DNA from: Amphimedon queenslandica
Taxonomy: Eukaryota; Porifera; Demospongiae; Haplosclerida; Niphatidae
Direction of reading: 5' to 3'
Length of the DNA stretch: 61,304 nucleotides
Assembly (NCBI RefSeq): GCF_000090795.2
Contig: NW_003546454.1
Span: forward strand, 16,292-77,595
Position numbers and translations under genes: made by a program. Position 1 is the first letter of the stretch. The number at the start of each line of letters is the position of its first letter. The notes below the pieces were generated by a model. It had not been told where the DNA came from and searched no databases. It saw only the letters and a list, made by a program, of their open reading frames with translations. Positions 39,414-50,873 of this stretch are shown piece after piece.

Positions 39414-42400
39414 ATGAATGAAATGGAAAAATCTATTCCTGAAATGAATATTAAGTCTTGTTCCTTGCATTCAGTAGTAGTGTATAAAGACAGGGCAGAG
39501 GTGAAGAGGAATGTCTCTGTATTTCTTAAAGCTGGAGAGACTGAACTGAAACTCACTGGCCTGTCAAAATCAGTTGACAGTGACTCCATTCGGTAACTGA
39601 ATATGATAATAAATTAAAATAATATAATAATAGTCTGGGTAAAAGCGTAGTCATAGAATTAAATTTTAAGTTGAATACATTCTTAATGAAAATGAAAATT
39701 ATTGAGTACTGTATACATGTAATTAACAATATTTTTGTGTATTGTAGTGTTGAAGGCCGTGGTAATGCTACCATTGTTGATGTAATTTATGAGACGAGTG
39801 AAGAAAAATCCTCTGATGCTGAGCAAAATAATGAAGAATTCCAGTCATTGGAACGAGAGCTGGAGGAGAAAGAGAAAGAGCTGAGTTTCATTAAATATCG
39901 CCAGACTCTTATCGAGCGCCAGAAGAGAATGTTGAAAGAAATTGCTGAGCATGTGACATCTGAGAAAAAGAGTGATTCTGATAAGGTTGTTATTAACAAT
40001 TTCATGATGAGTTTATTCAAGAGTGTGTATTAGGATGTACATTTTCAGTCTAACTTGAGTCCAGTGTCTGTTGAAGGAGTGATGGTCTTCATGAGGAGGT
40101 ATGAAGAAAAGATGGCAGATCTGGACGAGCGTTTGTTTCACCTCAACTCCAATGAGAAGAAGATGGAGGCTGAGATTGGAGTTTTGAAAGAAAAGTCGTC
40201 TCAAATTATGGCCAAATCTGGTACTGGAAAGGAAACTGTTAGGTAAATGATTTTTATTAGTAATTTTATTTATTATAAATGTTTAATAGAAGTGTCCGTG
40301 TAGTTCTCAAAGCTGCAGAGGATTCTGATGTTGTCATTATTGTTTCTTATGTCATCAACAATGCTTCCTGGTCTCCTCTATATGATGCAAGGGTATTCAC
40401 TAAAGACAAAACCATGAAGGTACACTTGTAGTTTTAAACCTCCTTAGGTAATACTGTATACCGGAAATTTTTGTGGCCCAAAGTTTTCATAGATTTGGCT
40501 TTTTTTCAAAATTCACGAAAATGACATCTGTGAAAATTGATTTAATATGGTTCAAGATGGCCAAAAGTAGAAAATCACGAAAATTAAAACCATGAAATTA
40601 ATTTTTGGATGGATCTGAGAAATTTTTGGGCTACGGAAATTTTCCACTATATGGTAATTGCAAGAATACATATAGCATGGGTGGGGTAATTAAATTAGGG
40701 GTTCTGGTAGGATACCTAAGGTGTAATAAGACATAAGGTGTTGTGAAAAGTACCAAATTTTGGGTAAAAATTGTCACCTTAGTAAAACTTTTCACCCAAT
40801 TTTAAGCTACATTGTACTTCAATTGAATTAATCATGGACCTATCATGCTGATATACACATGTATATAGATATGATTATATATATTTTTATATTTATCAAA
40901 TAAGACTACATAATCTTTTCCATTTTATCTTGTTCTCTCTCCTCCTTTTGTCTCCCTACAGCTTCATTACTATGGTTTAATAAAGCAGTCCACTGGAGAG
41001 GACTGGGACAATGCCAGTATATCTCTCTCAACTGCCCAGCCTGACATTGGAGGATCACCTCCTTCACTTGAAGTGCACCACATTGGATTTGAGAGAGCAC
41101 GATTTGTTACACGACACGCAAAAGCTATGGTAAGTTTGTATGATGCCATTATCATTAAACTGAGATGTATTATTTGTAATGCCATTTACAAATAAGTGTG
41201 CTTGAATTTGAAATATGTGTTATATTGCATTTTCATCACAGGGTTCTGCCTAGAAAAAAATTAGAGGTGGTTGGAGACTAATATTATTTTTTTTAAGTTA
41301 ATGTACACCATACTGACTCTTGCTAATATCATGCTTTATGTATGGTTATTAGTAACAATTGGATGGTTGGTCTAAGTGATACAAATGTATATGCTACATG
41401 TATGATTTGCCTAAATGGTAACTTGCACTTTGTACTGTTGCTGTCTTACCAACCCTTTATGTTAGTATGTTATTTTTTTACAGAAAGGAATGTCATTTGG
41501 GATGTCATTAGGATCATCATCCAGTGTCTCTAGAAATAAAATGCGAGGTTCATACATGGATGATGACGTCATGATTCTTGATAGTTATGCTGCTCCACAG
41601 CCTCAACTTGAAGTTGACGAATCAAAGGTAACGACATACATGTACATGTATGCTTACTATGCTAGTAACACTACACTATGTATTCCTTTGTTAGGTTGCT
41701 ACAGGTCAGTTATACAATGCTTCATTCACTATCCCACGTACTGCCTCCATACCATCTGATAACACTGAACATAAAGTAAGTATCTTTTATGATATCTCTC
41801 TCTCTTTATTTCCACTCTGTCTTTCTAATCTCTATACCTCTTCCCTCTCTCTCTACAGGTAACAGTTGCTATTATTGACATGGAGCCTGATTTTAGTTAC
41901 ACTAGTGTGCCAAGGCTCTCTTCCTCTACTTTCTTGCAAGCAGCTGTCAAGAACTCTTCAAATTACACTTTGCTTGGTGGACCAGCTAATATATTTCTGG
42001 ACAATAACTTCCTCTCTAAAGTAAATCAATGGCCACTGCATCATCAAATTATGCTGTTGTGAAATTTAATCTCATGCTATTTTTCACATTTATTATTTTA
42101 TCATTTAATTAATTTTCTCATTTATTTTGTTTTTCATTTCCATAGTCTACTATACCCAGTACATCACCCAATGAAGAGTTCACTACTAGCCTTGGTGTTG
42201 ATGATAGCATACGAATTACTGTACAACCAATGAACATAGTCCGGGGAACAGCTGGTAAAAGATTATTACATGTTATAACTCACAGACATCCATCAAATGC
42301 ATGTAATAATTATATACATTTTGTTATTGTTATAATGATTTTATAGGTCGTATTAGTAAGAATAATCATTTGATGTACTCATTTGTGTATATTGTAAAGA

Positions 42401-42954
42401 ACACTCAAGCTAATGTAGCCAAAGTGAAAGTATTGGAACAGATACCATTGAGCTCTGATGATAAACTAAAGGTTTGCAATAATTATGATATAAATATGAG
42501 CATGACAATACTGATGAAACTATAATAGGATTGTACAATTCAACTATCTGCAAATATGCAATTAACTCTCAAAATGCTAAAATTTGACTATGAATACTTG
42601 ATTCACACAACCTTCATTAACCAAATTCCACCAATTCAAAATTCAAAAGTCTATAGAAAGGAGTTTTTTAACTTTCGTGATTGCCAAAAAAATTAATACT
42701 AAAACTTTGTCAACCTGTTTATGATGCATAAATATAATACTACATTATTGTTATTTTAGGTTGTGGTTCATGATCCTGAATTGAAGAAACCGAACATCAA
42801 TGTTTCCTTTTCTCATGGTCACTGTGTCCTCAATGATGATAATAATATCGAGTGGCATTGTACTATACCACCAGACACATCAGTTGAGCTCTCTCTTGTG
42901 TATAGTATAGACTTTCCTCCCAATGATATGGTAGCTGGACTCCCTAACTGCTGA
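39414..42954 (+). CDS. DUF4140/DUF4139 (F37C4.5-like) protein, tandem copy 1
   Basis: Eleven exons (39414-39592, 39748-39985, 40034-40242, 40290-40419, 40962-41129, 41484-41627, 41695-41775, 41859-42020, 42146-42254, 42347-42471, 42760-42954) sum to 579 aa. The N-terminus (SVVVYKDRAEVKRNVSV) fits DUF4140. A long Glu/Lys coiled coil follows (LERELEEKEKELSFIKYRQ). The C-terminal half (NNASWSPLYDARV, HYYGLIKQSTGEDWDN, LGVDDSIRITVQP) fits DUF4139. The biochemical function of this family is not established; no signal peptide is visible. The downstream paralogue is nearly identical except in exon 6. Intron 4 carries a fold-back element that copy 2 lacks. Confidence 0.9.
40461..40654. mobile_element. 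194-bp TA-flanked fold-back element in copy 1 intron 4
   Basis: Ends ccggaaatttttgtggccca and ggaaattttccactatatgg are flanked by TA (40459-40460, 40655-40656). The matching intron of copy 2 (about 44190-44215) runs through without the element, so it is an empty site. Confidence 0.85.
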
Positions 42955-43128
42955 ACAAGGAACAAATTTTAATTCTTTAGTAGTATAATAAATTTTTAGT
43001 TTTAGCATTTTTATTGGTTCCTCTTATAAATTTTTCTTACACTTGTGTGGGCTTAGTCGGGCTTAGTATGGCTTTATTTTAAGGGCCATGATGAATGAAA
43101 TCATAGATAGTAGAGGAAATCGAGTGGA

Positions 43129-46100
43129 ATGGAGGGGTCTATTTCTGAAATGAATATCAAGTCTTGTTCCTTGCATTCAGTAGTAGTGTATAAAGACAGG
43201 GCAGAGGTGAAGAGGAATGTCTCTGTATTTCTTAAAGCTGGAGAGACTGAACTGAAACTCACTGGCCTATCAAAATCAGTTGACAGTGACTCCATTCGGT
43301 AACTAAATATATACCTCGATATATAATAGACTAAATAATAGTCTGTGTAAAAGCGCAGTCGTAGATAAATAATTAAATTTTAAATTGAACACATTCTTAA
43401 TGAAAATGAAATCATACGATACTCTATAATTTTATTACATGTAGTTAAGAATATTGTTGTGTATAATAGTGTTGAAGGCTGTGGTAATGCTACCATTGTT
43501 GATGTAATTTATGAGATGAGTGAAGAAAAATCCTCTGATGCTGAGCAGAAGAATGAAGAATTCCAGTCATTGGAACGAGAGCTGGAAGAGAAAGAGAAAG
43601 AGCTGAGTTTTATTAAGTATCGTCACACCCTGATTGAGCGCCAGAAAGGGATGTTGAAAGAAATTGCTGAACATGTGACATCTGAGAAAAAGAGTGATTC
43701 TGACAAGGTGGTTAGTTTTTTTACCATTTCATGATGAGTTCATTCAACAATGTGTGTTTGTGTGTGTATTTATTAGGATGTACATTTTCAGTCTAACTTG
43801 AGTCCAGTGTCTATTAAAGGAGTGATGATCTTCATGAGGAGGTATGAAGACAAGATGGCTGATCTGGACGAGCGTTTGTTTCACCTCAACTCTCACGAAA
43901 AGAAGATGGAGGCTGAGATTGGGGTTTTGAAAGAAAAGTCTTCTCAACTTATGGCCAAATCTGGTACTGGGAAGGAAACAGTTAGGTAAGGGATTTTTAT
44001 TTGTAAATTTTATTTATTATAAATGTTTTATAGAAGTGTCCGTATAGTTCTCAAAGCTGCAGAGGATTCTGATGTTATCATTATTGTTTCTTATGTCATC
44101 AACAATGCTTCCTGGTCCCCTCTATATGATGCAAGGGTATTCACTAAAGACAAAACCATGAAGGTACACTCTAGTTATAGACCTCCTTGGGTAATTATTG
44201 CTTACGTATTATGAATACATACAGCATGGGTGGGGTAATTAGGGGGTGTGGTAGGATATCTAAAGTATAGTAGGATGTAAGGTGTGATAATTTTGAGGTG
44301 AAAATTAGGAATTATTTTGGTGAAAACTTTTCACCCAATTTTAAGTGAAAATTACTTTTCATCTATATTGTATTTTTATCTACATTGTACTTCGACCAAA
44401 TTAATTGTGCACTTATCATGCACATACACATGTAAGTACAATTATATTTCTTTTTTATATTCATTTATTTATCCCTCAAATAAGACTACATAATCTTTTC
44501 CATTTTATCTTGTTCTCTCTCCTCCTTTTGTCTCCCTACAGCTTCATTACTATGGTTTAATAAAGCAGTCCACAGGAGAGGACTGGGACAATGCCAGTAT
44601 ATCCCTCTCAACTGCCCAGCCTGATATTGGAGGATCACCTCCTTCACTTGAAGTGCACCACATTGGATTTGAGAGAGCACGATTTGTTACACGAGGAAAA
44701 TCTGTAAGTAATTGGGTAGGTTTGTATGACTATGATGTCTTATCATTAAACTGGTATGTATTGGTTGTAATTCCATTTATAAATAAGTGTGCTTGAATTT
44801 GAGATCTGTGTTGTATTGCACTTTGTACTGTTGTCTCTGGCATGCCGTCTTACCAACCCTTTATGTTAGTATATCGTATAAATGGAATATTTTACTACTG
44901 CCTTTATTATATAATTTTAAAATTTATACACGTTTTTAATTTTGTGGTTTAGATGTGAGCTACTATAAATTAATATAACTAACAAAAATTAAATTTTATT
45001 TTATTCTTTTATCGAAAAATTAAAGTCATCTTAAAATGTTCCACTTTTATGGTACATGTATGTTATTTTTTACAGAGAGGAGTGTCACTTGGCATGACAG
45101 CGATGTCACTGTCAAGTGCATCATCCAGAGTCCCTAGAAATAGAAGGCAAGCTCCAGACATACATGAATATGGTGAGCCTCATAAAGACTTATTTTCTGG
45201 TTCTGCTCCTCGCCGGTCTGCTCCACTTGAAGTTGATGAATCTAAGGTAACAACATGCATGTATATGTACTCTTTCCACCCTAGTAATCATGCTACACTA
45301 TTTATCCCTTTGTTAGGTTGCTACAGGTCAGTTATACAATGCTTCATTCACTATCCCACGTACTGCCTCCATACCGTCTGATAACACTGAACATAAAGTA
45401 AGTATCTTTTATGCTATCTTTCCCTCTTTATTTCCAATCTACATGTATCTTTCTAATCCCTTTACCTCAGGTAACAGTTGCTATTATTGACTTGGAGCCT
45501 GATTTTAGCTATACTAGTGTGCCAAGGCTCTCTTCCTCTACTTTCTTGCAAGCAGCTGTAAAGAACTCTTCAGAATACGCTTTGCTTGGTGGACCAGCTA
45601 ATATATTTCTGGACAATAACTTCCTCTCTAAAGTAAACCAATGGCCACTGCATCGTCAAGTCATGCTGTTTTAAAATTTAATCTCATATGCTATTTTTTA
45701 CATTTATTATTTTATCATTTATTTTTATTTTATCATTTAATTAATTTTATCATTTATTTTGTTTTTCATTTCCATAGTCTACTATACCCAGTACATCACC
45801 CAATGAGGAGTTCACTACTAGCCTTGGTGTTGATGATAGCATACGTATTATTGTACAACCAATGAACATAGTCCGGGGAACAGCTGGTAAGAGATTATTA
45901 CATGCTATAACTCACAGACATCCATCAAATGCATGTAATAATTATATACATTTTGTTATTGTTATAATGATTTTATAGGTCGTATTAGTAAGAATAATCA
46001 TTTGATGTACAGATTTGTGTATATTGTGAAGAACACTCAAGCTAATGTAGCCAAAGTGAAAGTATTAGAACAAATACCATTGAGCTCTGATGATAAACTG

Positions 46101-46570
46101 AAGGTTTGCAATAATTATGACAATAATACTGATGAAACTATAATAGGATTGTACAATTCAACTATCTGCAAATATGCAACTCTCAAAATGCTAAAATTTG
46201 ACTATATGAATACTTGATTCACACAACCTTCATTAACCAAATTCCACCAATTCAAAATTCAAAAGTCTATAGAAAGGAGTTTTTTAACTTTCGTGATTGC
46301 CAAAAAAATTAATACTAAAACTTTGTCAACCTGTTTATGATGCATAAATATAATACTACATTATTGTTATTTTAGGTCGTGGTTCATGATCCTGAATTGA
46401 AGAAACCGAACATCAATGTTCCCTTTTCTCATGGTCACTGTGTCCTCAATGATGATAATAATATCGAGTGGCATTGTACTATACCACCAGACACATCAGT
46501 TGAGCTCTCTCTTGTGTATAGTATAGACTTTCCTCCCAATGATATGGTAACTGGACTCCCTAACTGCTGA
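43129..46570 (+). CDS. DUF4140/DUF4139 (F37C4.5-like) protein, tandem copy 2
   Basis: Eleven exons (43129-43298, 43470-43707, 43777-43985, 44034-44163, 44542-44703, 45076-45246, 45317-45397, 45471-45632, 45778-45886, 45979-46103, 46376-46570) sum to 583 aa. Exon borders and phases equal copy 1, and even introns 9 and 10 are almost identical. The N-terminus differs (MEGSISEMNIKSC vs MNEMEKSIPEMNIKSC). Exon 6 differs most: an extra Arg/Pro-rich stretch (SSRVPRNRRQAPDIHEYG) replaces the MDDDVMILDSY segment. Intron 5 holds a family-B element. It lies 174 bp downstream of copy 1 in the same direction, so it is a recent segmental duplicate, probably with gene conversion at the ends. Confidence 0.9.
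44874..45052. mobile_element. 179-bp TA-flanked fold-back element in copy 2 intron 5 (family B)
   Basis: Ends tcgtataaatggaatatttt and aaaatgttccacttttatgg, flanked by TA. Copy 1 has the uninterrupted junction gttagtatgttatttttt at the matching place (about 41461-41479). Confidence 0.87.
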
Positions 46571-46716
46571 ACAAGGAACAAATTTTAATTCTTTAGTAGT
46601 ATAATAAATTTTTAGTTTTTAGCATTTTTTGTTAGTTTCTCGTATAAATTTTTGTTACACGTGGTGGGTGTGGTTTGTAGGAGACCCACCCACTTTTGCC
46701 AAAAATTGAAAATCCA

Positions 46717-48638
46717 ATGAGTGAGTTCTTTTCTTTCCTTTTAGAAATTTACAAAGGAAGCATGTTGTTGAGAGCTATCATTTATGATTTTATTTATAAA
46801 TGTTAATGTTTTTGTATTCATTCTCTTTTAGTGGTGGAAAGAAGCTTACAGACCACACCAACTAGACGGAAACACAACCTTAGCTTGAAAGCTGCCAGTA
46901 GAAGACACTCGAGACAAAAGTCTTCTCAACAGTCGACCCAGGAAAGCACAATTGGTAGGATTAGTAATAATATATCACAGACGCTTTCTTTACTTGGTGA
47001 TAGAGCCACCTTTTGTATCCCCACCTCCACTTGAGATCAGTGAGGACTCTAATTTAAATTTTGATGTCGTTTGGGATGATAGACAAGATATTCCCTCACC
47101 GAGTTCCAGTGAGCTCTAATTTAGTATTGTTTATGTTATAAGGATTTTGTTTTACTCATAGGTTATGCACGTATTGACTTTGAGAAAATATTGAAAAGCT
47201 TTCCTGATGTGGTAAGATATTTTTTGTAAGATAGTGCTTTCATGAAAGATATGGTAATAGTGTACAAATTTTATGGGGTCTCAAAAGAAAGAAAATAATT
47301 ATCTTTAAAAACCAAAATAATTTTTAATTATTGACCACGCCTCCGACACGCCTTTAATCTACGGGTTAAAGATGGATGCTGATATTGAAGCTCTCTTTCA
47401 AGGCTCAGCGAAACGTTTCTCGGAGACCGAGGAAGAGCGAGAGAGACGGCTCAGACGAGACAGGGAGAGAAGAAGGATAAGGCGGTCCCTGGAGTCCGTA
47501 GAGGAAAAAGAGACCCGACTAGCCCAGGACAGGCTGAGGAGACGGAGCCGACTCGCCATCGAGTCGCCACAACAGAAAGAAAGGAGACTAGCGAACGACA
47601 GGGACAGGAGAAAGAAACGACTAGCCATAGAGACAGAGGAACAGAAACAGATGCGGCTTGCGCGCCAGAGAGCGCACAGACAAGAAAGACTCTCGAGTGA
47701 GAGTGAGGAGCAAAGGATCAGAAGACTAGAACTAGACAAGGTACGGAGACAAAAAAGATTATCAAGAGAGACCCCAGAGCAAAGGCAAAGGAGACTAGAC
47801 CTTGATAAGATGAGGCGAAGACTACGAAATGAGAGGCACTCTCTCTCCAATGATAATTATGAGCTACATTCTCTCTCCAGCGATCCATCTTCTGACTGTG
47901 CCACACACTCCAATGGAGGACCTGAGTCCAGGGATAACGACAACGACTTTGATCTAACGCAACAAGTTCTCTCTTTTGGTGACAACCTTTTAGGACACAT
48001 TCACTGACAATTGTGCACACAAGCAATATAATAATAATAATTTGTGTAGTATATTCATTATCGTTCATTCAAATAGTTTCTCATCTGTTGTATTATAATA
48101 ACAAACAAGAAAAAATAATACAATAATGATGCCTGGTTTGAGAAAAGCATTACTTGTATAGCCTGCTCTTATCTATTCTCTGTAATTACAGACATATACT
48201 CGCACACTATTGTGTTTAGTAATGGGACTATTGTTTTACTTGAAAGTAGCACACACACGTACACCAAAGCACTTGTTTACTTACTCACTTGTCACTCACC
48301 TAATACACACACTCATTAGCACCAATGGCAGGTATGTGGTGGGTACACATACATAAAGCTGGAATACTTTACTGCCTTTATTATGTAATTTTTAAATTTT
48401 TATGTGTTTTTTAATTTTACGGTTTGCATGTGAGCTATTATAAATTAGTATGACTATAACTGCTTTTTATTTTGCTTTTTTCTTTTATCGTAAAATTAAA
48501 GTCACCTTAAAACATTTCGCTTTCACAGTATTTGTTTTTTCTTTTGCATAGGAAAGTCCTGTATCAAGAAAGCAGATTATGTCACTAACAGGAATGGAGA
48601 GCCAAAGGAAGGAGAGCACCCCATCATCGATTGAAAGA

Positions 48639-48678
<40 letters not shown>

Positions 48679-50030
48679 ATTTGTGTACATGTGTTTTCCT
48701 GTCTGTGTCTGTGGTCTGTATGTGTGTGGCTTGTGTGTGTGTCCCACTGTTTATGCATGCATGCATGCATTATAGTAGTTCTGGGAAATTTTAAATTCAC
48801 TTTTTTATTTAATATCTGCTTTATTAGAAAGTGGAGGCGATGGAGCAATGATAATAGCACAGAATCACTAGCACGTCTTTGTAATTTAGCAGCAACTCTG
48901 ACTGCTCCCAGCAATAAGGCCAAGTTGGAAAACCCTTGTTCAAAGAGCGATGGAGAGAACTGCAAAGAACAAGACAGTCTCAGTGAGTATCTAGAAGACA
49001 GCTTCATGGATCATAGTAGCATCGTACAATGTCTAAACGATTCATTTGATGACTTTACTAGTCCTAGTGATGGTACAGTAACTCCACCTACACTGCACAG
49101 AGAAGCAAATCAAATCAAACTCAGCACCACCACATGTACTAATGCTAGTATTAAACCCACCAGTATAGCAGCTCTACCACCTTCACAACCTAATACCCAT
49201 CATCCTACTACTTCTGGCATCAGTCATTCTCAAGGGATCAAAAAGAGCATGGACCATCATGTTGTTAATAAAACTGGGTCACATTGTCCTGTTACATCGA
49301 CAAGAAATATTCATCATAATGGTAGTGCTACTAATCCTGTACGGTCAATGGAAAATCAATACCGTCCTTCTAGACTTTTTTCTAATTCAACGAGAGGTTC
49401 TGTTCTTCAAAATACCTACCATAATCATCAAGATAGGCATGCACCCTGTTTGTCATCCCATCCCCATTCTGTTAGACTCAACTCTACTTCTTCTGCTTCT
49501 CATTCCAAACCTCAAAATGCAATCAGTTCAACAGCCAAGCCCACACACACATACTCATCTCATCCTTCCAATGATAAAATCAATTACTCATCATCACAGT
49601 TTAATGAGATCAAAGGTAAGAGGAGAGTAAGCCCTAGTGCTGTTGCTCCCCTTAAAGGAAGTCCTTATGCCCAACAGAAACCTATTGGGGGTGCCAGTGA
49701 TGATGTCAAAGATAATGAAAGTGAAACTGATGATGATGACTTTTGGACAAAAGTAGCACTGTCAGTTGATAAGCTTGAGGAGGAGGAGGCTGAGACTGAT
49801 GATAATGGTGACAAGCTTTTGGCCTCTCTAGATGAAAAAGCTGTCGATGAATTGTTCACTTTTGACGATGACATTGAAAATAAAGATCTACCTAAACGAA
49901 GTATGAGATAATCCTTTATCTTAATTACTTATCATCCTCATCTCTTTCTATAGTGTGTAGTCAGGAAGACATTCAACGAAAGAAGCTTCAGGCAAAGAGG
50001 AAACTTCAAAGGAGGTACAAGACCTCTTGA
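46717..50030 (+). CDS. ETAA1: ETAA1-like ATR activator / RPA-binding protein
   Basis: Seven exons (46717-46720, 46832-46954, 47004-47108, 47162-47211, 48552-48640, 48828-49900, 49954-50030) sum to 506 aa. The first codons are split ATGA|TGGTG. After a basic tail (TPTRRKHN) comes an acidic stretch with Trp66 in NFDVVWDDRQDIPSPSS, like the FWDPxSP core of the ETAA1 ATR-activating domain. A helix, YARIDFEKILKSFPDV, then a second conserved piece (STESLARLCNLAATLTA) follow. A long disordered Ser/His/Asn-rich middle leads to an acidic region and a C-terminal basic helix, SQEDIQRKKLQAKRKLQ, which fits the RPA32-binding motif shared by ETAA1, SMARCAL1, TIPIN and UNG2. The known role is recruiting and activating ATR at RPA-coated single-stranded DNA. 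Intron 4 (1.3 kb) contains a separate intronless gene. Confidence 0.72.
47372..48007 (+). CDS. STPR-repeat protein nested in an ETAA1-like intron
   Basis: A single exon of 211 aa. Residues 18-155 are six head-to-tail 23-residue repeats, each of the form E(S/T)xEEKxxRLAxDRxRRxxRL. This is the score-and-three peptide repeat (STPR) known from silkworm FMBP-1 and vertebrate ZNF821, a helical DNA-binding module. No zinc finger is present. The tail is Ser/Asp-rich and ends SFGDNLLGHIH. The upstream flank has gaccacgcctccgacacgcc (GC-box-like), suggesting its own promoter. It lies in the same direction as the host gene, in intron 4. A nuclear DNA-binding role is inferred from the repeat family. Confidence 0.85.
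   Translation: MDADIEALFQGSAKRFSETEEERERRLRRDRERRRIRRSLESVEEKETRLAQDRLRRRSRLAIESPQQKERRLANDRDRRKKRLAIETEEQKQMRLARQRAHRQERLSSESEEQRIRRLELDKVRRQKRLSRETPEQRQRRLDLDKMRRRLRNERHSLSNDNYELHSLSSDPSSDCATHSNGGPESRDNDNDFDLTQQVLSFGDNLLGHIH
48352..48528. mobile_element. 177-bp TA-flanked fold-back element downstream of the STPR gene (family B)
   Basis: Ends cataaagctggaatacttta and aaaacatttcgctttcacag with TA at both sides. The interior (actgcctttattatgtaatt, cttttatcgtaaaattaaag) matches the element at 44874-45052. Confidence 0.82.
48642..48676. repeat. (GT)n microsatellite at an intron donor
   Basis: A run of about 17 GT units starts at the 5' splice site of ETAA1-like intron 5 (aagaag|gtgtgtgt), so many overlapping GT donors exist. 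Confidence 0.9.
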
Positions 50031-50873
50031 ATCAGCTGTTTTCCCTTCATTTCATTATAATTCTATTATTATCAACCTTTCATTTTTGCATAGTATCCTT
50101 TTATAATTCTAGTGTCTTTGAATCTACTGTATCTCTCTCTCTGCTTATTTATATCATTATCAAATCAACTATTTAATCCACACCATTTTATTATAACACA
50201 AGTCGATCATAGTATGTTAACCAATGCAATAGCACTTTATAACCAATACAACAATCATTGACATTAAATTTTATTATTGTATCTTATTTAATTTCAGTAG
50301 CCACTGAGATACAAGCTATAGTCTATGACATGCTTTGGACAAATTTATAGTCTATTGCCAATGAATGTGTGTATGAGAATTATGTCTTTAAAAGACTGTT
50401 TACTGTCTAGCTACTGCTGAGCTAGTAGTTGCTTTGATTACTGTCTAATGGAGGGATAAACAATGGAAGACAACTGTCGATATTTTCAGATACATTGTGA
50501 TGTCCATTACTATAGAAGTTTGAGCTGTTGTTGCTAATTTTTTAGTTAACCTATGGGCATTTTAAAGGGTTATTGGTATATATATAGTACTCAACACCTT
50601 GTCAGGAAAGTTGCTAGGATAGATTTTTATATTTTTCATGCATACACATTGTGTACATGTTCTTAGGTAGCTTAAGAATTTTGAGATGATTCTGATCAAA
50701 ATGGATTTTTTTACAAATTTTCTAAAATCTGGTCAAAGACCCTGTACTATTGCTTGTTCACATAATATCATTAAAGAGTATGTTATCTTTGGATTAAAAG
50801 TAGTACACAATATAGTCATATATATATATATATATACAAAAATAAAACAATACTTATCTTGATTTTTAAAAAT
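50031..50873. other. Tail-to-tail intergenic region
   Basis: No gene is seen between the ETAA1-like stop and the glycosyltransferase stop. It holds a fragment of the ~185-bp dispersed repeat (about 50610-50750; gcatacacattgtgtacatg, gattctgatcaaaatggatt) and a (ta)n tract at 50818-50836. Confidence 0.7.

Noticed and set aside
47398-47850. 150-aa Ser/Leu-rich ORF on the minus strand
   Set aside because: It is the antisense shadow of the Arg-rich STPR repeats; its composition is what AGA/CGG-type codons give in reverse.
48485-49007. Minus-strand ORFs with (HT)n and (VC)n runs
   Set aside because: Translations of the GT microsatellite and of the antisense of ETAA1-like exons.
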